64,000 nucleotides of DNA, taken from assembly GCF_005222805.1 (NCBI RefSeq), contig NZ_STGC01000005.1, positions 1,030,456-1,094,455 on the forward strand. The letters run 5' to 3'. This DNA comes from Devosia sp. FKR38 (lineage in GTDB: Bacteria > Pseudomonadota > Alphaproteobacteria > Rhizobiales > Devosiaceae). Below the pieces are notes generated by a model. That model was not told the DNA's origin. It worked only from the letters and a program-made list of their open reading frames with translations, and made no database searches. Positions 41,666 to 51,212 of the stretch are shown piece after piece. Numbering within the stretch: position 1 is the stretch's first letter; each line of letters starts with the position of its first letter. Position numbers and translations under genes: made by a program.

Positions 41666-42187
41666 TTGACCACGACATCCCCCGCACACACACTGGGTCC
41701 GCGGGCTGAGCTGGACTATTACGACGTCCGTGCGCTCGCGCTCCCCATGCCGATCACCGCTCTGCAGGCCTGGAATCTGGTCACCGCCGAGCCGCAGCCG
41801 CTGCTGCAAGTGGCCTTTGGCATCCGCGACACCATCTCCGCCCTGTTCGGCGTCAAGCGGATCGGCGGCTTCTCCGGCACGCAGCGCGACACCATCAAGC
41901 CAGGCGACCGGCTGGATTTCTTTCTCGTCGAGCATTGCGCTTCCGACATGCTGGTGCTGACCGAGCGCGATCGCCATCTCGACGTGATGATCTGCATTGC
42001 GATCGCCGAACAGGTGCTGACGATCACATCCTCGGTCATCACCCACAACGCCTTCGGCCGCCTCTACATGCTGCCGGTCGGCCCGGCCCACAAGGTGATC
42101 ATCAACAGCGACTTCAAACGGCTCAAGCGCCGTCTGGACGCGATGGCGACGGGGTCCGCGACCCTCCCGCCTGCTGGTGATAGGTGA
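41666..42187 (+). CDS. DUF2867-domain protein
   Basis: A 173-residue protein. The pattern LDYYDVRALALPMP, LFGVKRIGGFSGT, GDRLDFFLVEHCASDMLVLTERDRHLDVMICI and GRLYMLPVGPAHKVIINSDFKRL fits DUF2867, a helix-grip-like family of unknown role also found fused to SDR proteins. The start is TTG at 41666, supported by GGGAGAG five to eight bases upstream; no ATG occurs before the conserved part. Its 3' end overlaps the convergent DUF1801 gene by 65 bp, leaving no room for a terminator. Confidence 0.75.
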   Translation: MTTTSPAHTLGPRAELDYYDVRALALPMPITALQAWNLVTAEPQPLLQVAFGIRDTISALFGVKRIGGFSGTQRDTIKPGDRLDFFLVEHCASDMLVLTERDRHLDVMICIAIAEQVLTITSSVITHNAFGRLYMLPVGPAHKVIINSDFKRLKRRLDAMATGSATLPPAGDR

Positions 42188-42587
42188 GCGCCATAGCCAG
42201 GCACATCGCCAGGGCGCTCTCTGGCACGGAAGCCGTCGTCGGAATCAGGATCGCCCGATTGCCCTGATAGGCAAACGCATCGGGGAACTGCGCGCGAAAA
42301 CTCTCCACCAGGCTTGTGCGGCAGTTGAACAACACCGCCGCAGTGTCCGCCTGACCCTTGGCCATCCCCAGCCTTATGGTGCTGCCGCTGCCGGATACCG
42401 CGGTCAGATAGGCCGGTTCGCCCCATTTGAGTGTTTCGGTCAGCATACCGACGCCCGGCGTCGTCGCGGCCACCGCAAAGATCAACTCGCGAATGCGCAA
42501 CAGGTGACTTCGCACCGGCGCCGACATCGCGGCGAAGGCCGGCGCGACGGCCTCTGCAATCGGCGGCGCTGTCAGCGCTTCCGTCAC
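42123..42587 (-). CDS. DUF1801-domain protein
   Basis: A 154-residue protein of the YdhG/DUF1801 alpha/beta fold: VRSHLLRIRELIFAVAAT, TLKWGEPAYLTAVSGSGSTIRLG and NCRTSLVESFRAQFPDAF. Members have a frataxin-like fold, one being an iron chaperone in Bacillus; the role here is unknown. The start is GTG at 42587 and overlaps the stop of the AraC-type regulator (GTGA), so the two are co-transcribed. Confidence 0.82.
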   Translation of the reverse strand: MTEALTAPPIAEAVAPAFAAMSAPVRSHLLRIRELIFAVAATTPGVGMLTETLKWGEPAYLTAVSGSGSTIRLGMAKGQADTAAVLFNCRTSLVESFRAQFPDAFAYQGNRAILIPTTASVPESALAMCLAMALTYHQQAGGSRTPSPSRPDGA

Positions 42588-43429
42588 GATGCCACCAGCG
42601 GCAGATGGATATCGGTGATCAGCGCCAGCGGCGGCGTGTCACGCGGATCGTTACGATAGGCCTCGAGCACCGGCGCATCGTCGGCTGTATAGCCCGAGCC
42701 GGGCAGCCAGACGCCGAACAGCCAGCGATAGGCATCGCGCATATCGGCATAGGGCCCCACATAGCGCAGCCGCGCGTAAAGCCCGCCGCGCACAAAAGTA
42801 TCGATTAGCGGCGGCGCCACCACAGCCGCCTCACCCACAGGCACGCAAGCCTGCGATTGCAGGCGATCCACGGCCACCAGATCGGGATCATCGAAAAACG
42901 CCGCCATCATCTGCGGCGCAGCGGGTAGGGCGCCTTGCACCCCAAGCTGTGCGAACAACTGCCCCATGGCGCGGTCGATGTCGATATAGGGGCCCTGGTG
43001 CGCCATTGCTGCACAGCGAACGGCTGGCAGCGTCTCGACAAAGATCGGAAAGCCCGCGGCATCGCCCGCCCTGTTCGCCGCCTTGAAGGCCGTATGCGAT
43101 CCCTCGGCGCGATAGGCAGCCGGCGCCAGGCCATAGGCCTCCCGGAAGGCATGGGCGAAGGCATCGGTCGAGCCATAGCGAGCCTGCGCTGCAATGGCGG
43201 CCAGCGGCATGTCGGAATTGGCCAGCCGCTCGGCCGCCCGCGACAGCCGCAGCCGCCGGATCGTCACCGTGATCGTCTCGCCGCGCATCGCCGCATAGAT
43301 CCGGTGCCAGTGGTAGGGTGAGAGGCACGCCACCTCTGCCAGCGTCTCGAATCCTATGTCCTCGTCGAGATGGGCATGGATGTGCTCGAGCACCCTGTCG
43401 AGCCGCGCCTCGTAGGCAGATCGCGTCAT
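42584..43429 (-). CDS. AraC-family regulator with GyrI-like ligand-binding domain
   Basis: A 281-residue regulator of the Rob/SoxS-GyrI type. Residues 8-105 hold the double helix-turn-helix AraC domain (ARLDRVLEHIHAHLDEDIGFETLAE, LSPYHWHRIYAAMRGETI and GYGSTDAFAHAFREAYGLAPAAYR-like sequence, here RYGSTDAFAHAFREAYG). Residues 125-278 form the GyrI-like small-molecule-binding domain (FVETLPAVRCAAMAHQGPY ... GGLYARLRYVGPY). It probably responds to a hydrophobic compound and activates its neighbours. ATG at 43429; the open frame extends upstream without support. It leads the DUF1801 gene. Confidence 0.9.
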   Translation of the reverse strand: MTRSAYEARLDRVLEHIHAHLDEDIGFETLAEVACLSPYHWHRIYAAMRGETITVTIRRLRLSRAAERLANSDMPLAAIAAQARYGSTDAFAHAFREAYGLAPAAYRAEGSHTAFKAANRAGDAAGFPIFVETLPAVRCAAMAHQGPYIDIDRAMGQLFAQLGVQGALPAAPQMMAAFFDDPDLVAVDRLQSQACVPVGEAAVVAPPLIDTFVRGGLYARLRYVGPYADMRDAYRWLFGVWLPGSGYTADDAPVLEAYRNDPRDTPPLALITDIHLPLVAS

Positions 43430-43529
43430 TTCGGTTTTCCCTTCTCGCCATGCCGGTTGCACAACAGCAGACTGGCACAGGGGCGACCGATAAATCCTGC
43501 GGACTTGCCGCGCGCCTTGGGCAGCCGTC

Positions 43530-43949
43530 TCATCCGGCCGGCTTGCGTCGCTTGCTGACCCGCCGTCCGGCCAGATCCACCAGCCGCCGAAACGTCGGGC
43601 ATTCCATATGGGACGGCGCAGCGCAGTCAGCGACATGGCGCAGCGTATCGCGCAGCGCCGTCAGCTCGCGAATCTGCCGATCAATGGCATCGGCCTTGTC
43701 ATGCAGCACGCCCCGCGGCAGGTCGGCCAGGCCCTTGCGCCCGAACATGCCGGCAATCTCATCGAGCGTGAAGCCGGCCGTCTTGCCCATGGTGATCAGC
43801 TTGAGCTGCAGCAGCACATCGGGCGCAAACTGCCGCCGCAACCCATGCCGCGTCAGCGAGGAAATGAGCCCGGCCTCCTCATAATAACGCAGCGCCGATG
43901 GCCGCACACCGCTGCGCGCCGAAACCTCGCCAATATCGAGCAATTCCAT
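43530..43949 (-). CDS. MerR-family transcriptional regulator
   Basis: A 139-residue MerR regulator: the winged-helix N-terminus LLDIGEVSARSGVRPSALRYYEEAGLI, then RRQFAPDVLLQLKLITMGKTAGFTLDEIAGMF and a dimerisation helix. The C-terminus has CAAPSHMECPTFRRL with two cysteines, but not the CX2CXCX5C iron-sulfur motif of SoxR, so it is SoxR-like only in its operator. ATG at 43949 is right after the divergent promoter. The adjacent MFS gene is its likely target. Confidence 0.9.
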   Translation of the reverse strand: MELLDIGEVSARSGVRPSALRYYEEAGLISSLTRHGLRRQFAPDVLLQLKLITMGKTAGFTLDEIAGMFGRKGLADLPRGVLHDKADAIDRQIRELTALRDTLRHVADCAAPSHMECPTFRRLVDLAGRRVSKRRKPAG

Positions 43950-43951
43950 GC

Positions 43952-43982
43952 TTGACCTCAAGTGAACTTGAAGTGGCAGGAT
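43952..43982 (+). promoter_or_regulatory. MerR-type promoter with 19-bp spacer and SoxR-box-like dyad
   Basis: TTGACC (-35, 43952-43957) and CAGGAT (-10, 43977-43982) are 19 bp apart, the over-long spacing characteristic of MerR-controlled promoters. Between them sits CCTCAAGTGAACTTGAAG (43956-43973), which differs at two positions from the E. coli SoxR box. It faces the MFS gene that starts at 44018. Confidence 0.75.
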
Positions 43983-44017
43983 GCGCCAACACACCATTTC
44001 AAGCAAGAGAAATCCCC

Positions 44018-45250
44018 ATGAACGCAGTCCCATCGCCCGTCGCAACCTGGCACCAGGCAGGCATCACCGTCACCCTGTCCCTGGCCATGCTGCTGGCCGC
44101 CCTGGGCACCAGCATCGCCAATATTGCGCTACCCAGCCTGGCCACGGCCTTCGCCGCCCCCTTTGGCGCCGTGCAGGCCGTTGTCGTCGCCTATCTGGCG
44201 ACGCTGACAGTCTCGGTCCTGCTCGCCGGTCGCCTGGGCGACCGCTTCGGCCTGCGGCCCATGCTGCTGCTGGGACTGGCCATTTTCGCCCTCGCCGCGT
44301 TGGCCTGCGCTCTGGCGCCCAGCCTCCCCTGGCTCATTGCCGCCCGCGCCCTCCAGGGCATCGGCGCCGCCTTTCTGATGACCTTGTCCATGGCGCTGAT
44401 GCGCCAGAGTGCCAGTGCGGCCACTATCGGTCGCGCCATGGGCCTATTGGGCACCGTCTCGGCGCTGGGCACCGCGCTGGGGCCGACGCTGGGTGGCCTA
44501 CTGATCCCGCTCGCGGGCTGGCGCGGCATCTTCTGGGTGCAATTGCCCTTGGCGGCCATCGCGCTGCTGCTGGCCGCCACCAAGCTGCCACGCGAACCGG
44601 GCAGGGCGCAGGTCCGGCCACCGAGCCTGTGGTCAGTGCTGCACTGGCGCCTGTTGCCCAATCTGGTCGTCAACCTGCTGGTCGCGGCGGTGATGATGAC
44701 CACGCTGGTGGTCGGCCCCTTCTATCTCGGCATGGCCCTGGGGCTTGCTGCTGGTCAGGTCGGGCTCGTCATGGCCATCGGGCCAGCGATCTCCATTGTC
44801 GCCGGCATGCCCTCAGGCCGACTGGTCGATGCCTGGGGCGCCGGACCGGTTCTCTCCATCGGGCTGGCGCTGTTGGCCATCGGCGCCGCGCTGCTGGCCA
44901 TGCTGCCGGGCCTGCTTGGCGTTTGGGGCTATGGTCTCGCCATTGTCGTTCTGACACCGGGCTATCAGCTGTTTCAGGCCGCCAACAACACCGCGGCGCT
45001 GGCCGATATCGCCACCAACCAGCGTGGCACCGTCTCGGGCCTCTTGGGCCTGTCGCGCAATATCGGCCTGATGACCGGCGCCTCGGCCATGGGTGCGGTC
45101 TTTGCCTGGGGCGTCGGCACAAGCGATCTTGCCCAGGCGACCGCCGCGGCCATCGCCGCCGGGATGCAACTGACCTTCGTGCTGGCCACCGGCCTGATGC
45201 TGTTGGCCGCCGGTACAGCCTGGTTCGGGCGGACACGGACAGCCCAGTGA
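44018..45250 (+). CDS. MFS multidrug-efflux-type transporter
   Basis: A 410-residue major facilitator permease with twelve or more hydrophobic segments. The first helix LAMLLAALGTSIANIALPSLATAF is the classical DHA2/EmrB start, followed by the loop motif LLAGRLGDRFGLRPML and the antiporter motif LGTVSALGTALGPTLGGLLI, so it is a proton-coupled exporter. ATG at 44018 follows AAGAGA. It is divergent from the MerR regulator and has the MerR-type promoter upstream, so expression is probably induced by the ligand that regulator binds. Confidence 0.9.
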   Translation: MNAVPSPVATWHQAGITVTLSLAMLLAALGTSIANIALPSLATAFAAPFGAVQAVVVAYLATLTVSVLLAGRLGDRFGLRPMLLLGLAIFALAALACALAPSLPWLIAARALQGIGAAFLMTLSMALMRQSASAATIGRAMGLLGTVSALGTALGPTLGGLLIPLAGWRGIFWVQLPLAAIALLLAATKLPREPGRAQVRPPSLWSVLHWRLLPNLVVNLLVAAVMMTTLVVGPFYLGMALGLAAGQVGLVMAIGPAISIVAGMPSGRLVDAWGAGPVLSIGLALLAIGAALLAMLPGLLGVWGYGLAIVVLTPGYQLFQAANNTAALADIATNQRGTVSGLLGLSRNIGLMTGASAMGAVFAWGVGTSDLAQATAAAIAAGMQLTFVLATGLMLLAAGTAWFGRTRTAQ

Positions 45251-45356
45251 GCGCGGTGCACCCATTGCGGGCCGTGGCTCCGGTTGCTATGCAGCCTCCC
45301 AAGCCGCCGCCGCTCTGTCGGGGGCGGCCGGACCGTAGCATGGGCAAGGACCAGAC

Positions 45357-45593
45357 ATGAGCCGCAAGGAATTCGATGCATCCCGGATGCGCCGCCTCAA
45401 GCGGACGGCCGGGCGCCATGGCCTGACCATCCTCACGGCCGAAAAGCTCACCGCCAAGATGGGCAAGGGCGGTCATGCCATCCGCGAGGATGCCACGCAC
45501 AAGGTGATCTATGGGGATGTGCCGCTGCCATTCTCGGCAACGCTGGAGGACATAGAGGCCTATGTCGAGAAGCTGGAAGCGGCGGAAGAGTAA
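45357..45593 (+). CDS. Small conserved-looking protein of unknown function
   Basis: A 78-residue protein, basic in its first 25 residues (SRKEFDASRMRRLKRTAGRHG) and acidic at the end (EDIEAYVEKLEAAEE). There is no signal peptide or membrane segment. AAGGA precedes the ATG by about eight bases. It lies 106 bp after the MFS gene. The sequence looks coding but no family was recognised. Confidence 0.6.
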   Translation: MSRKEFDASRMRRLKRTAGRHGLTILTAEKLTAKMGKGGHAIREDATHKVIYGDVPLPFSATLEDIEAYVEKLEAAEE

Positions 45594-45712
45594 GCCCCGC
45601 TGACCTAGTTGGCAACGCCCCTCCGGCGGCCCGCCGGCAAATTTCCGTTATTTATTCTGTAACAGGAATCGCCGCACTATCGGGTCATTGGCATATCTGG
45701 AGGCGCGTTATT

Positions 45713-45889
45713 GTGTTTACTCTGATCAACGCCGACGCCGAAGACGACGACACCGAAATCACCGATCCCCAGGAAATTGCAGAACTGTTTGCTGCCATCG
45801 CCGCGGTTGCCATCGAGGCAATCGGTGCGGGGCAGGCACGCCAGCTCTTCGACGCTGTCGTGGAACAGGACGGCAAGGAGCCCAACTGA
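45713..45889 (+). CDS. Small acidic protein of unknown function
   Basis: A 58-residue, strongly acidic protein starting at GTG 45713 with FTLINADAEDDDTEITDPQE and continuing into an Ala/Ile-rich helix AELFAAIAAVAIEAIGAGQARQLFDAVV. GGAGG lies nine bases before the GTG, which decides the start; the longer upstream frame is not coding-like. Amphipathic rather than transmembrane by appearance. No family recognised. Confidence 0.5.
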   Translation: MFTLINADAEDDDTEITDPQEIAELFAAIAAVAIEAIGAGQARQLFDAVVEQDGKEPN

Positions 45890-46060
45890 CGCCGGACAAA
45901 CCAGTCCCGGCAGGTCAACTCTGGCCGATGCCAACCCCTGCGCATCGGCGCTAACGAACGGTCTTCCGAGCGAGGCAGAGTTCCTGCGCTTATGGACCGG
46001 ATTGACTGTCCCGGGCTGCTCCGACAGGAGTGGCGGCATAGAGCGCGCCGAGGCCGCACC

Positions 46061-46732
46061 GTGACCGACTTGTCCGCACCTCAACCCTTTCCCGTGCCCA
46101 CCATCGTCCCGCTGGGCGATGCCAGCCTTCTGGTGCGCTTTGGCACGACATTGACCGAGCCGGCCAATCGCGCCGCCATCGCCCTTGCACGCCTCCTGGC
46201 TCGCGATCCGGTGCCGGACGTCGACGAGGTCATGCCCAATCTGGTCTCGGTGCTGCTGCGCTTTGATCCCTTGCGCGCCAGCCCGGCACAGATCGCCGGG
46301 GAACTCCGCCTGCGCCTCTTTGCTTTGAGCGACAGCGACGTCGAGCAGCCGACGCATTGGACTATTCCCGCGCATTTTGACGGGCCGGACCTCGACGACG
46401 TCGCCACCGCCCTGGACCTGTCGCGCGCCGCCTTCATTGCTGCCCACAACAGCCGAAAGCTGCGCGTGCTGGCCACTGGCTTTGCCCCCGGTTTTGTCTA
46501 TTGCGGCATGCACGCCGATGCTCTGGTGTTGCCGCGCCGCACCAGCGTCCGGCCGATGGTTCCGGCCGGCACCATCCTCTTTGCCGCCGGCCAGACCGCC
46601 ATCACTGCAACGCCGCTCCCCACCGGCTGGCATGTGCTCGGCCATACCGACTTCGCCAATCTCAACCTCGCTGCCACCCCGCCCACACGCCTCAGCGCCG
46701 GCGATACCATTCAGTTCACGGTGGCCGCATGA
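46061..46732 (+). CDS. pxpB: 5-oxoprolinase subunit B (KipI-like)
   Basis: A 223-residue subunit of the prokaryotic ATP-dependent 5-oxoprolinase PxpABC, which opens 5-oxo-L-proline (pyroglutamate) to glutamate in the cytoplasm. Family features: PLGDASLLVRFG near the start, VLATGFAPGFVYCGMHADALVLPRR (with the conserved F-x-P-G-F) and VPAGTILFAAGQTAITATPLPTGWHVLGHT. The start is GTG at 46061. The stop overlaps pxpC (ATGA). It was called a kinase inhibitor (KipI) in Bacillus before its enzymatic role was known. Confidence 0.93.
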   Translation: MTDLSAPQPFPVPTIVPLGDASLLVRFGTTLTEPANRAAIALARLLARDPVPDVDEVMPNLVSVLLRFDPLRASPAQIAGELRLRLFALSDSDVEQPTHWTIPAHFDGPDLDDVATALDLSRAAFIAAHNSRKLRVLATGFAPGFVYCGMHADALVLPRRTSVRPMVPAGTILFAAGQTAITATPLPTGWHVLGHTDFANLNLAATPPTRLSAGDTIQFTVAA

Positions 46733-47634
46733 GCGCGCGCCTCCGCATCACCCGCGCTGGCCCCTTGGCCACCATCCAGGACGCGGGTCGCTTCGGCATG
46801 CTGCGCCACGGCGTCAGCGCCTCGGGGCCGATGGATCGCGCTGCCTATGCCCTTGCCGGCCAGCTCGCCGGTGGCGGTCATGGCGCCATCGAGATCACCA
46901 CCGCCGGGCTCGACCTGCTGGTTGAATCCGGCCACTGCAAACTGGGCCTTGCGGGAGGCCTCTTCACCGCCCGGCACAATGATTTCGCCATCGATTGGCC
47001 GGGCAGCGTGGCGCTCAGCGCGGGCGACTCTCTGTCCATCACCCCCGGCCCCGCGGGCAACTACGGCTATCTGCGCTTTGACGCCGATCTCGAATGCCCG
47101 CCCGTCCTCGGCAGCCTTGCCACCAGCACCCGCGCCGCCATCGGCGGCCATCGCGGTAGGGCGCTGGTCACTGGCGATATCCTGCATCTGCATCCTGCCG
47201 TCGACGGGGCCTTGACGAATACGCTCACCGCATCACCCTCCGACACTGGCCCCATCCGCATCGTCTGGGGCCTGCATGCCGATCTCTTCAGCCCCGCCAT
47301 TCGCCAGGCCTTCCTGCAGCACCCCTTTGCCATCGGCCGCCGCCACGACCGCATGGGCATAAGGCTCGACGATCCCCAGGGTGTCTTTGCCGAGGCCACC
47401 ATTCTCTCGCTGGTGTCCGACGCCATTGTCCCCGGCGATATCCAGATCCTGGGCGATGGCACGCCCACCGTGCTGATGCGCGATCACCAGCCCACCGGCG
47501 GCTATCCGCGCATTGCCACGGTCATCTCGGCCGATCTCGATCGCCTGGCCCAGCTGCGGCCGGGCACCATGCTCAATTTCGCCGCCGTCTCGGCGGACCA
47601 TGCCCAGTCCCTGTTGCGGAGCCAGATTCGATGA
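46729..47634 (+). CDS. pxpC: 5-oxoprolinase subunit C (KipA/biotin-carboxylase-like)
   Basis: A 301-residue subunit C of 5-oxoprolinase (KipA, AHS2 domain). It starts LRITRAGPLATIQDAGRFGMLRHGVSASGPMDRAAY, the hallmark N-terminus, and later has RHDRMGIRLDDPQGV, GDIQILGDGTPTVLMRDHQPTGGYPRIATVI. Start and stop codons overlap pxpB and pxpA by four bases each, so the complex is made from one tightly coupled message. Confidence 0.93.
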   Translation: MSARLRITRAGPLATIQDAGRFGMLRHGVSASGPMDRAAYALAGQLAGGGHGAIEITTAGLDLLVESGHCKLGLAGGLFTARHNDFAIDWPGSVALSAGDSLSITPGPAGNYGYLRFDADLECPPVLGSLATSTRAAIGGHRGRALVTGDILHLHPAVDGALTNTLTASPSDTGPIRIVWGLHADLFSPAIRQAFLQHPFAIGRRHDRMGIRLDDPQGVFAEATILSLVSDAIVPGDIQILGDGTPTVLMRDHQPTGGYPRIATVISADLDRLAQLRPGTMLNFAAVSADHAQSLLRSQIR

Positions 47635-48401
47635 GCGTGATCGATCTCAATGCCGATCTGGGCGAGGGCACTGGCCATGATGAGGACCTGCTGGAGATTG
47701 TCTCCAGCGCCTCCATTGCCTGTGGCGCCCATGCCGGCGACGCCGCCACCATCCGCAAGATCCTGCGCATCTGCAAGGCGCGCGGCGTGCGGGCCGGGGC
47801 CCATCCCGGCTATGCCGACCCCAAGCGCTTTGGCCGTTTCCGCATCGTGATGCCGCTCGATACCCTGCTTGGGCAGATCCGCGAACAGCTCTTTCTCACC
47901 CGTTTCATCGCTGACGAGGTTGGCGTGCCGCTGGCCTATGTGAAGCTGCATGGCGCCCTGGCCAACCAGACTGCCGAGGAATTGGCCTTTGCCGTCGGCA
48001 TCTTCGCCACCATCCAGGCCATGGATGCCCGCATGGCCGCGCTGGCGCTCGACAACAGCCAGCAGGTGCGGGCCGCCCGCGCCGTCGGCATGCCGCTGAT
48101 CCGCGAGGCCTATGCCGACCGCGCATACACCCGCGATGGCCTGCTGGTGCCGCGCAGTCAGGAGGGCGCGGTGATCCACGATACCGATGCAGTGGTGGCC
48201 CAATGCCTGCGCCTGGCGCGGCATGGCGAACTGGTCGCCATCGATGGCACGGTGATCAAATCGGCCGCGCGCTCGATTTGCCTCCATGGTGATACGCCGG
48301 GCGCTGTCGATCTCGCCCGCGAAGTCCGCGATGCGCTTGAGAGCGAGGGCATCACCATCGCGCCGGTACCCCCGGAGGCACCGGAACCGCCGGCGGCGTA
48401 G
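47631..48401 (+). CDS. pxpA: 5-oxoprolinase subunit A (LamB/YcsF family)
   Basis: A 256-residue LamB/YcsF family protein, subunit A of 5-oxoprolinase. The signature IDLNADLGEGTGHDEDLLEIVSSASIACGAHAGD opens the protein, followed by RAGAHPGYADPKRFGR, VKLHGALANQTAEE and LVPRSQEGAVI. The active-site acidic residues of the polysaccharide-deacetylase-like barrel are present. It is the last gene of pxpBCA; the convergent ABC-importer operon lies beyond. Confidence 0.94.
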   Translation: MSVIDLNADLGEGTGHDEDLLEIVSSASIACGAHAGDAATIRKILRICKARGVRAGAHPGYADPKRFGRFRIVMPLDTLLGQIREQLFLTRFIADEVGVPLAYVKLHGALANQTAEELAFAVGIFATIQAMDARMAALALDNSQQVRAARAVGMPLIREAYADRAYTRDGLLVPRSQEGAVIHDTDAVVAQCLRLARHGELVAIDGTVIKSAARSICLHGDTPGAVDLAREVRDALESEGITIAPVPPEAPEPPAA

Positions 48402-48406
48402 AGAAT

Positions 48407-48471
48407 TACCCTGGGCTCAATGGGGGGAGAGGTGAAATCGGCGGAATGCCTTTGTCATAAAGCCCAGGGTA
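48407..48471. terminator. Perfect 11-bp inverted repeat between pxpA and the ABC operon
   Basis: TACCCTGGGCT (48407-48417) and AGCCCAGGGTA (48461-48471) are exact inverse complements 43 bp apart, placed between two convergent operons. The loop is long and there is no T tract, so it may be a transcript-end structure or a protein site. Confidence 0.45.
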
Positions 48472-48517
48472 GATCGTGCCGGTCCGTGGACCGGAAAGGG
48501 TTTGCGCGACGCGCGCG

Positions 48518-49287
<770 letters not shown>

Positions 49288-49288
<1 letters not shown>

Positions 49289-50052
49289 CACGCAGTGCCT
49301 CCGAGATAGGCTTCCTGAACCTTGGGATTGCCACGCACCTGGTCGGGCGTGCCATCGGCGATGATGCGGCCCTGGGCCAGCACCGAGATCTTGTCGGCCA
49401 GCGAGAACACCACATGCATGTCGTGTTCGATGATCACCTTGGTCATGCCGCGGCTCTTGATCTTCTTGAGCAGTTCGATGGTGGTATTGGTGTCATGCCG
49501 GCTCATGCCAGCCGTCGGCTCGTCCAGCAGCAGCAGGCGTGGATGCTGGATCAGGCACATGGCCAGCTCCATCCGGCGCTTGTCGCCGCGGCTCAGGCTC
49601 CCCGCGTGATCTTCACGAGCGCTGTGCATGCCGACGTCATGCAGCATGTGCTCGGCCTCCTCGCGCACGGCATGCTCATGCTCGAGCGAGCGCAACATAT
49701 TCAGCTTGAAGGCGCCATCGCGCTTGGCCAGCGCCGGGATCATCACATTGTGCAGCACGCTGAGGTCAGCAAAGATCTCCGGCGTCTGGAACACCCGGGC
49801 GATGCCGAGCTGGTTGATCTGATAGGGCTTGCGCCCGGTCAGCACCGTCCCATCGAACACCACCTGGCCGCTGCTCGGCGCCAGCTTGCCGATGATCACA
49901 TTGAGCAGGGTGGATTTGCCGGCCCCATTGGGGCCGATGATGGCATGGGTCTGGCCTTCCTCGACTTGCAGGTCGATATCGGCCAGGGCATGCAGGCCAC
50001 CGAAGCGCTTGTGGACGTCGGCGACATGCAGCACGACATTGGGCATGGTCAT
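49288..50052 (-). CDS. livG: HAAT-type ABC transporter ATP-binding protein (LivG-like)
   Basis: A 254-residue ATPase, LivG type: FGGLHALADIDLQVEEGQTHAIIGPNGAGKSTLLNVIIG with Walker A, signature SLSRGDKRRMELAMCL, Walker B RLLLLDEPTAGMSRHDT, and the closing VRGNPKVQEAYLG. The start ATG at 50052 has AGGA eight bases upstream; the ATG seventeen codons earlier overlaps the permease end and looks less likely. The signature has SRGDK where SxGxQ is usual, a variation seen in LivG paralogues. Confidence 0.92.
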
Positions 50053-50062
50053 GGCTCGGGTC

Positions 50063-51211
50063 CTATTCGGCTGGGTGGGGTTTGGTTGCGGAACTGTCGG
50101 CACTGGCCGGTGTCGGCTTATTGGGCCGGATCATCGAGGCGATGCGCCGCACCCCCTCCATCACGCCGCCGGGCAGGAACACCACGATCAGCACGAACAC
50201 CAGGCCCAGCGTGAGGAACCAGCCTTCGCCGACGAATTTGGAACTGATCAGCACGGCGGTGTGCTGCGCACCCTCGGGCAGGAAGCCCCAGAACTGGCTC
50301 AGGATACCGTCGTTGATGGCCGAGAAGATGTTCTCGAAATACTTGATCAGCCAGGCGCCGATCACCGGGCCCACCAGCGTGCCGGCGCCGCCCAGAATGG
50401 TCATCAGCACCACTTCGCCCGATGCCGTCCACTGCATGCGCTCTGCGCCAGCCAGCGGGTCGGTGATGGCCAACAGGGCCCCGGCCAGACCGGCATACAT
50501 GCCCGAGATCACAAAGGCCGCCAGCGTATAGGGCCGTGTGTTGACGCCGGTATAGTTCATGCGCGTCTGGTTCGATTTGATGCCTTTGAGCATCATGCCA
50601 AAGGGCGACCCCGTCACGCGCTGGGCGATGAAGAAGGTGGCGATCAGAAAGAACGCGCAGAAGTAGAAGGCGACATAGCCGCTCAGCGTCACGCCGAACA
50701 GGGTCGGGGAGGGCAGGCCCGCACCGGCCTCGAAGAACATGCGGTCGAGATAGCGCTTGTCATTCAGGCTCAACTGCAGCCCGGTCTCGCCATTGGTGAT
50801 CGGGGTGAACACCGAATAGGCCAGGTTATAGCTCATCTGCGCAAAGGCCAGGGTCAGGATCGAGAAGTAGATGCCCGAGCGCCGCAGGCTGAGAAAGCCG
50901 ATGGCCAGAGCAAACAGGCCCGAGATGATGACGGCAAACAGCAGTGCGGGCACCGCATCCATGCTCAGCAGCTTGAACGACCACACAGCGGCATAGGATC
51001 CCACGCCGAAGAAGGCGGCATGGCCGAAGCTGAGATAGCCGGTCAGGCCAAACAGGATATTGAAGCCCACCGCGAAGATCGCAAAGATGGCGAAGCGGTT
51101 GAGCAGGTCCGGATAGGCGGCGCCGAACGGCTGCAGCCAGATCGGCATGGCGAGCACGGCGGCGGCGAAGCCGAGGAAGAGGATCAGGTCCTTGCGGGGC
51201 ATGGCCAACAT
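50063..51211 (-). CDS. livM: HAAT-type ABC transporter permease (LivM-like)
   Basis: A 382-residue inner-membrane permease with about ten hydrophobic segments and the LivM markers [18 protein letters not shown] and [21 protein letters not shown] near residues 282-302. It starts at the ATG 51211, one base after the stop of the livH-like gene, and is followed 10 bp later by livG. It forms the translocation channel with LivH. Confidence 0.93.
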   Translation of the reverse strand: MLAMPRKDLILFLGFAAAVLAMPIWLQPFGAAYPDLLNRFAIFAIFAVGFNILFGLTGYLSFGHAAFFGVGSYAAVWSFKLLSMDAVPALLFAVIISGLFALAIGFLSLRRSGIYFSILTLAFAQMSYNLAYSVFTPITNGETGLQLSLNDKRYLDRMFFEAGAGLPSPTLFGVTLSGYVAFYFCAFFLIATFFIAQRVTGSPFGMMLKGIKSNQTRMNYTGVNTRPYTLAAFVISGMYAGLAGALLAITDPLAGAERMQWTASGEVVLMTILGGAGTLVGPVIGAWLIKYFENIFSAINDGILSQFWGFLPEGAQHTAVLISSKFVGEGWFLTLGLVFVLIVVFLPGGVMEGVRRIASMIRPNKPTPASADSSATKPHPAE

Positions 51212-51212
51212 G

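Noticed and set aside
43530..43949. SoxR
   Set aside because: The operator resembles a SoxR box, but the protein lacks the CX2CXCX5C cluster needed for the [2Fe-2S] centre.
43981..45360. 459-residue frame overlapping the MFS gene in another phase
   Set aside because: Arg/Gly/His-rich frame shadow; the MFS frame has clear transmembrane helices and motifs.
45284..45889. 201-residue open frame spanning both small genes after the MFS pump
   Set aside because: Only the last 58 codons, after a good GGAGG and GTG, look coding; the first part overlaps the 78-residue gene in another frame.
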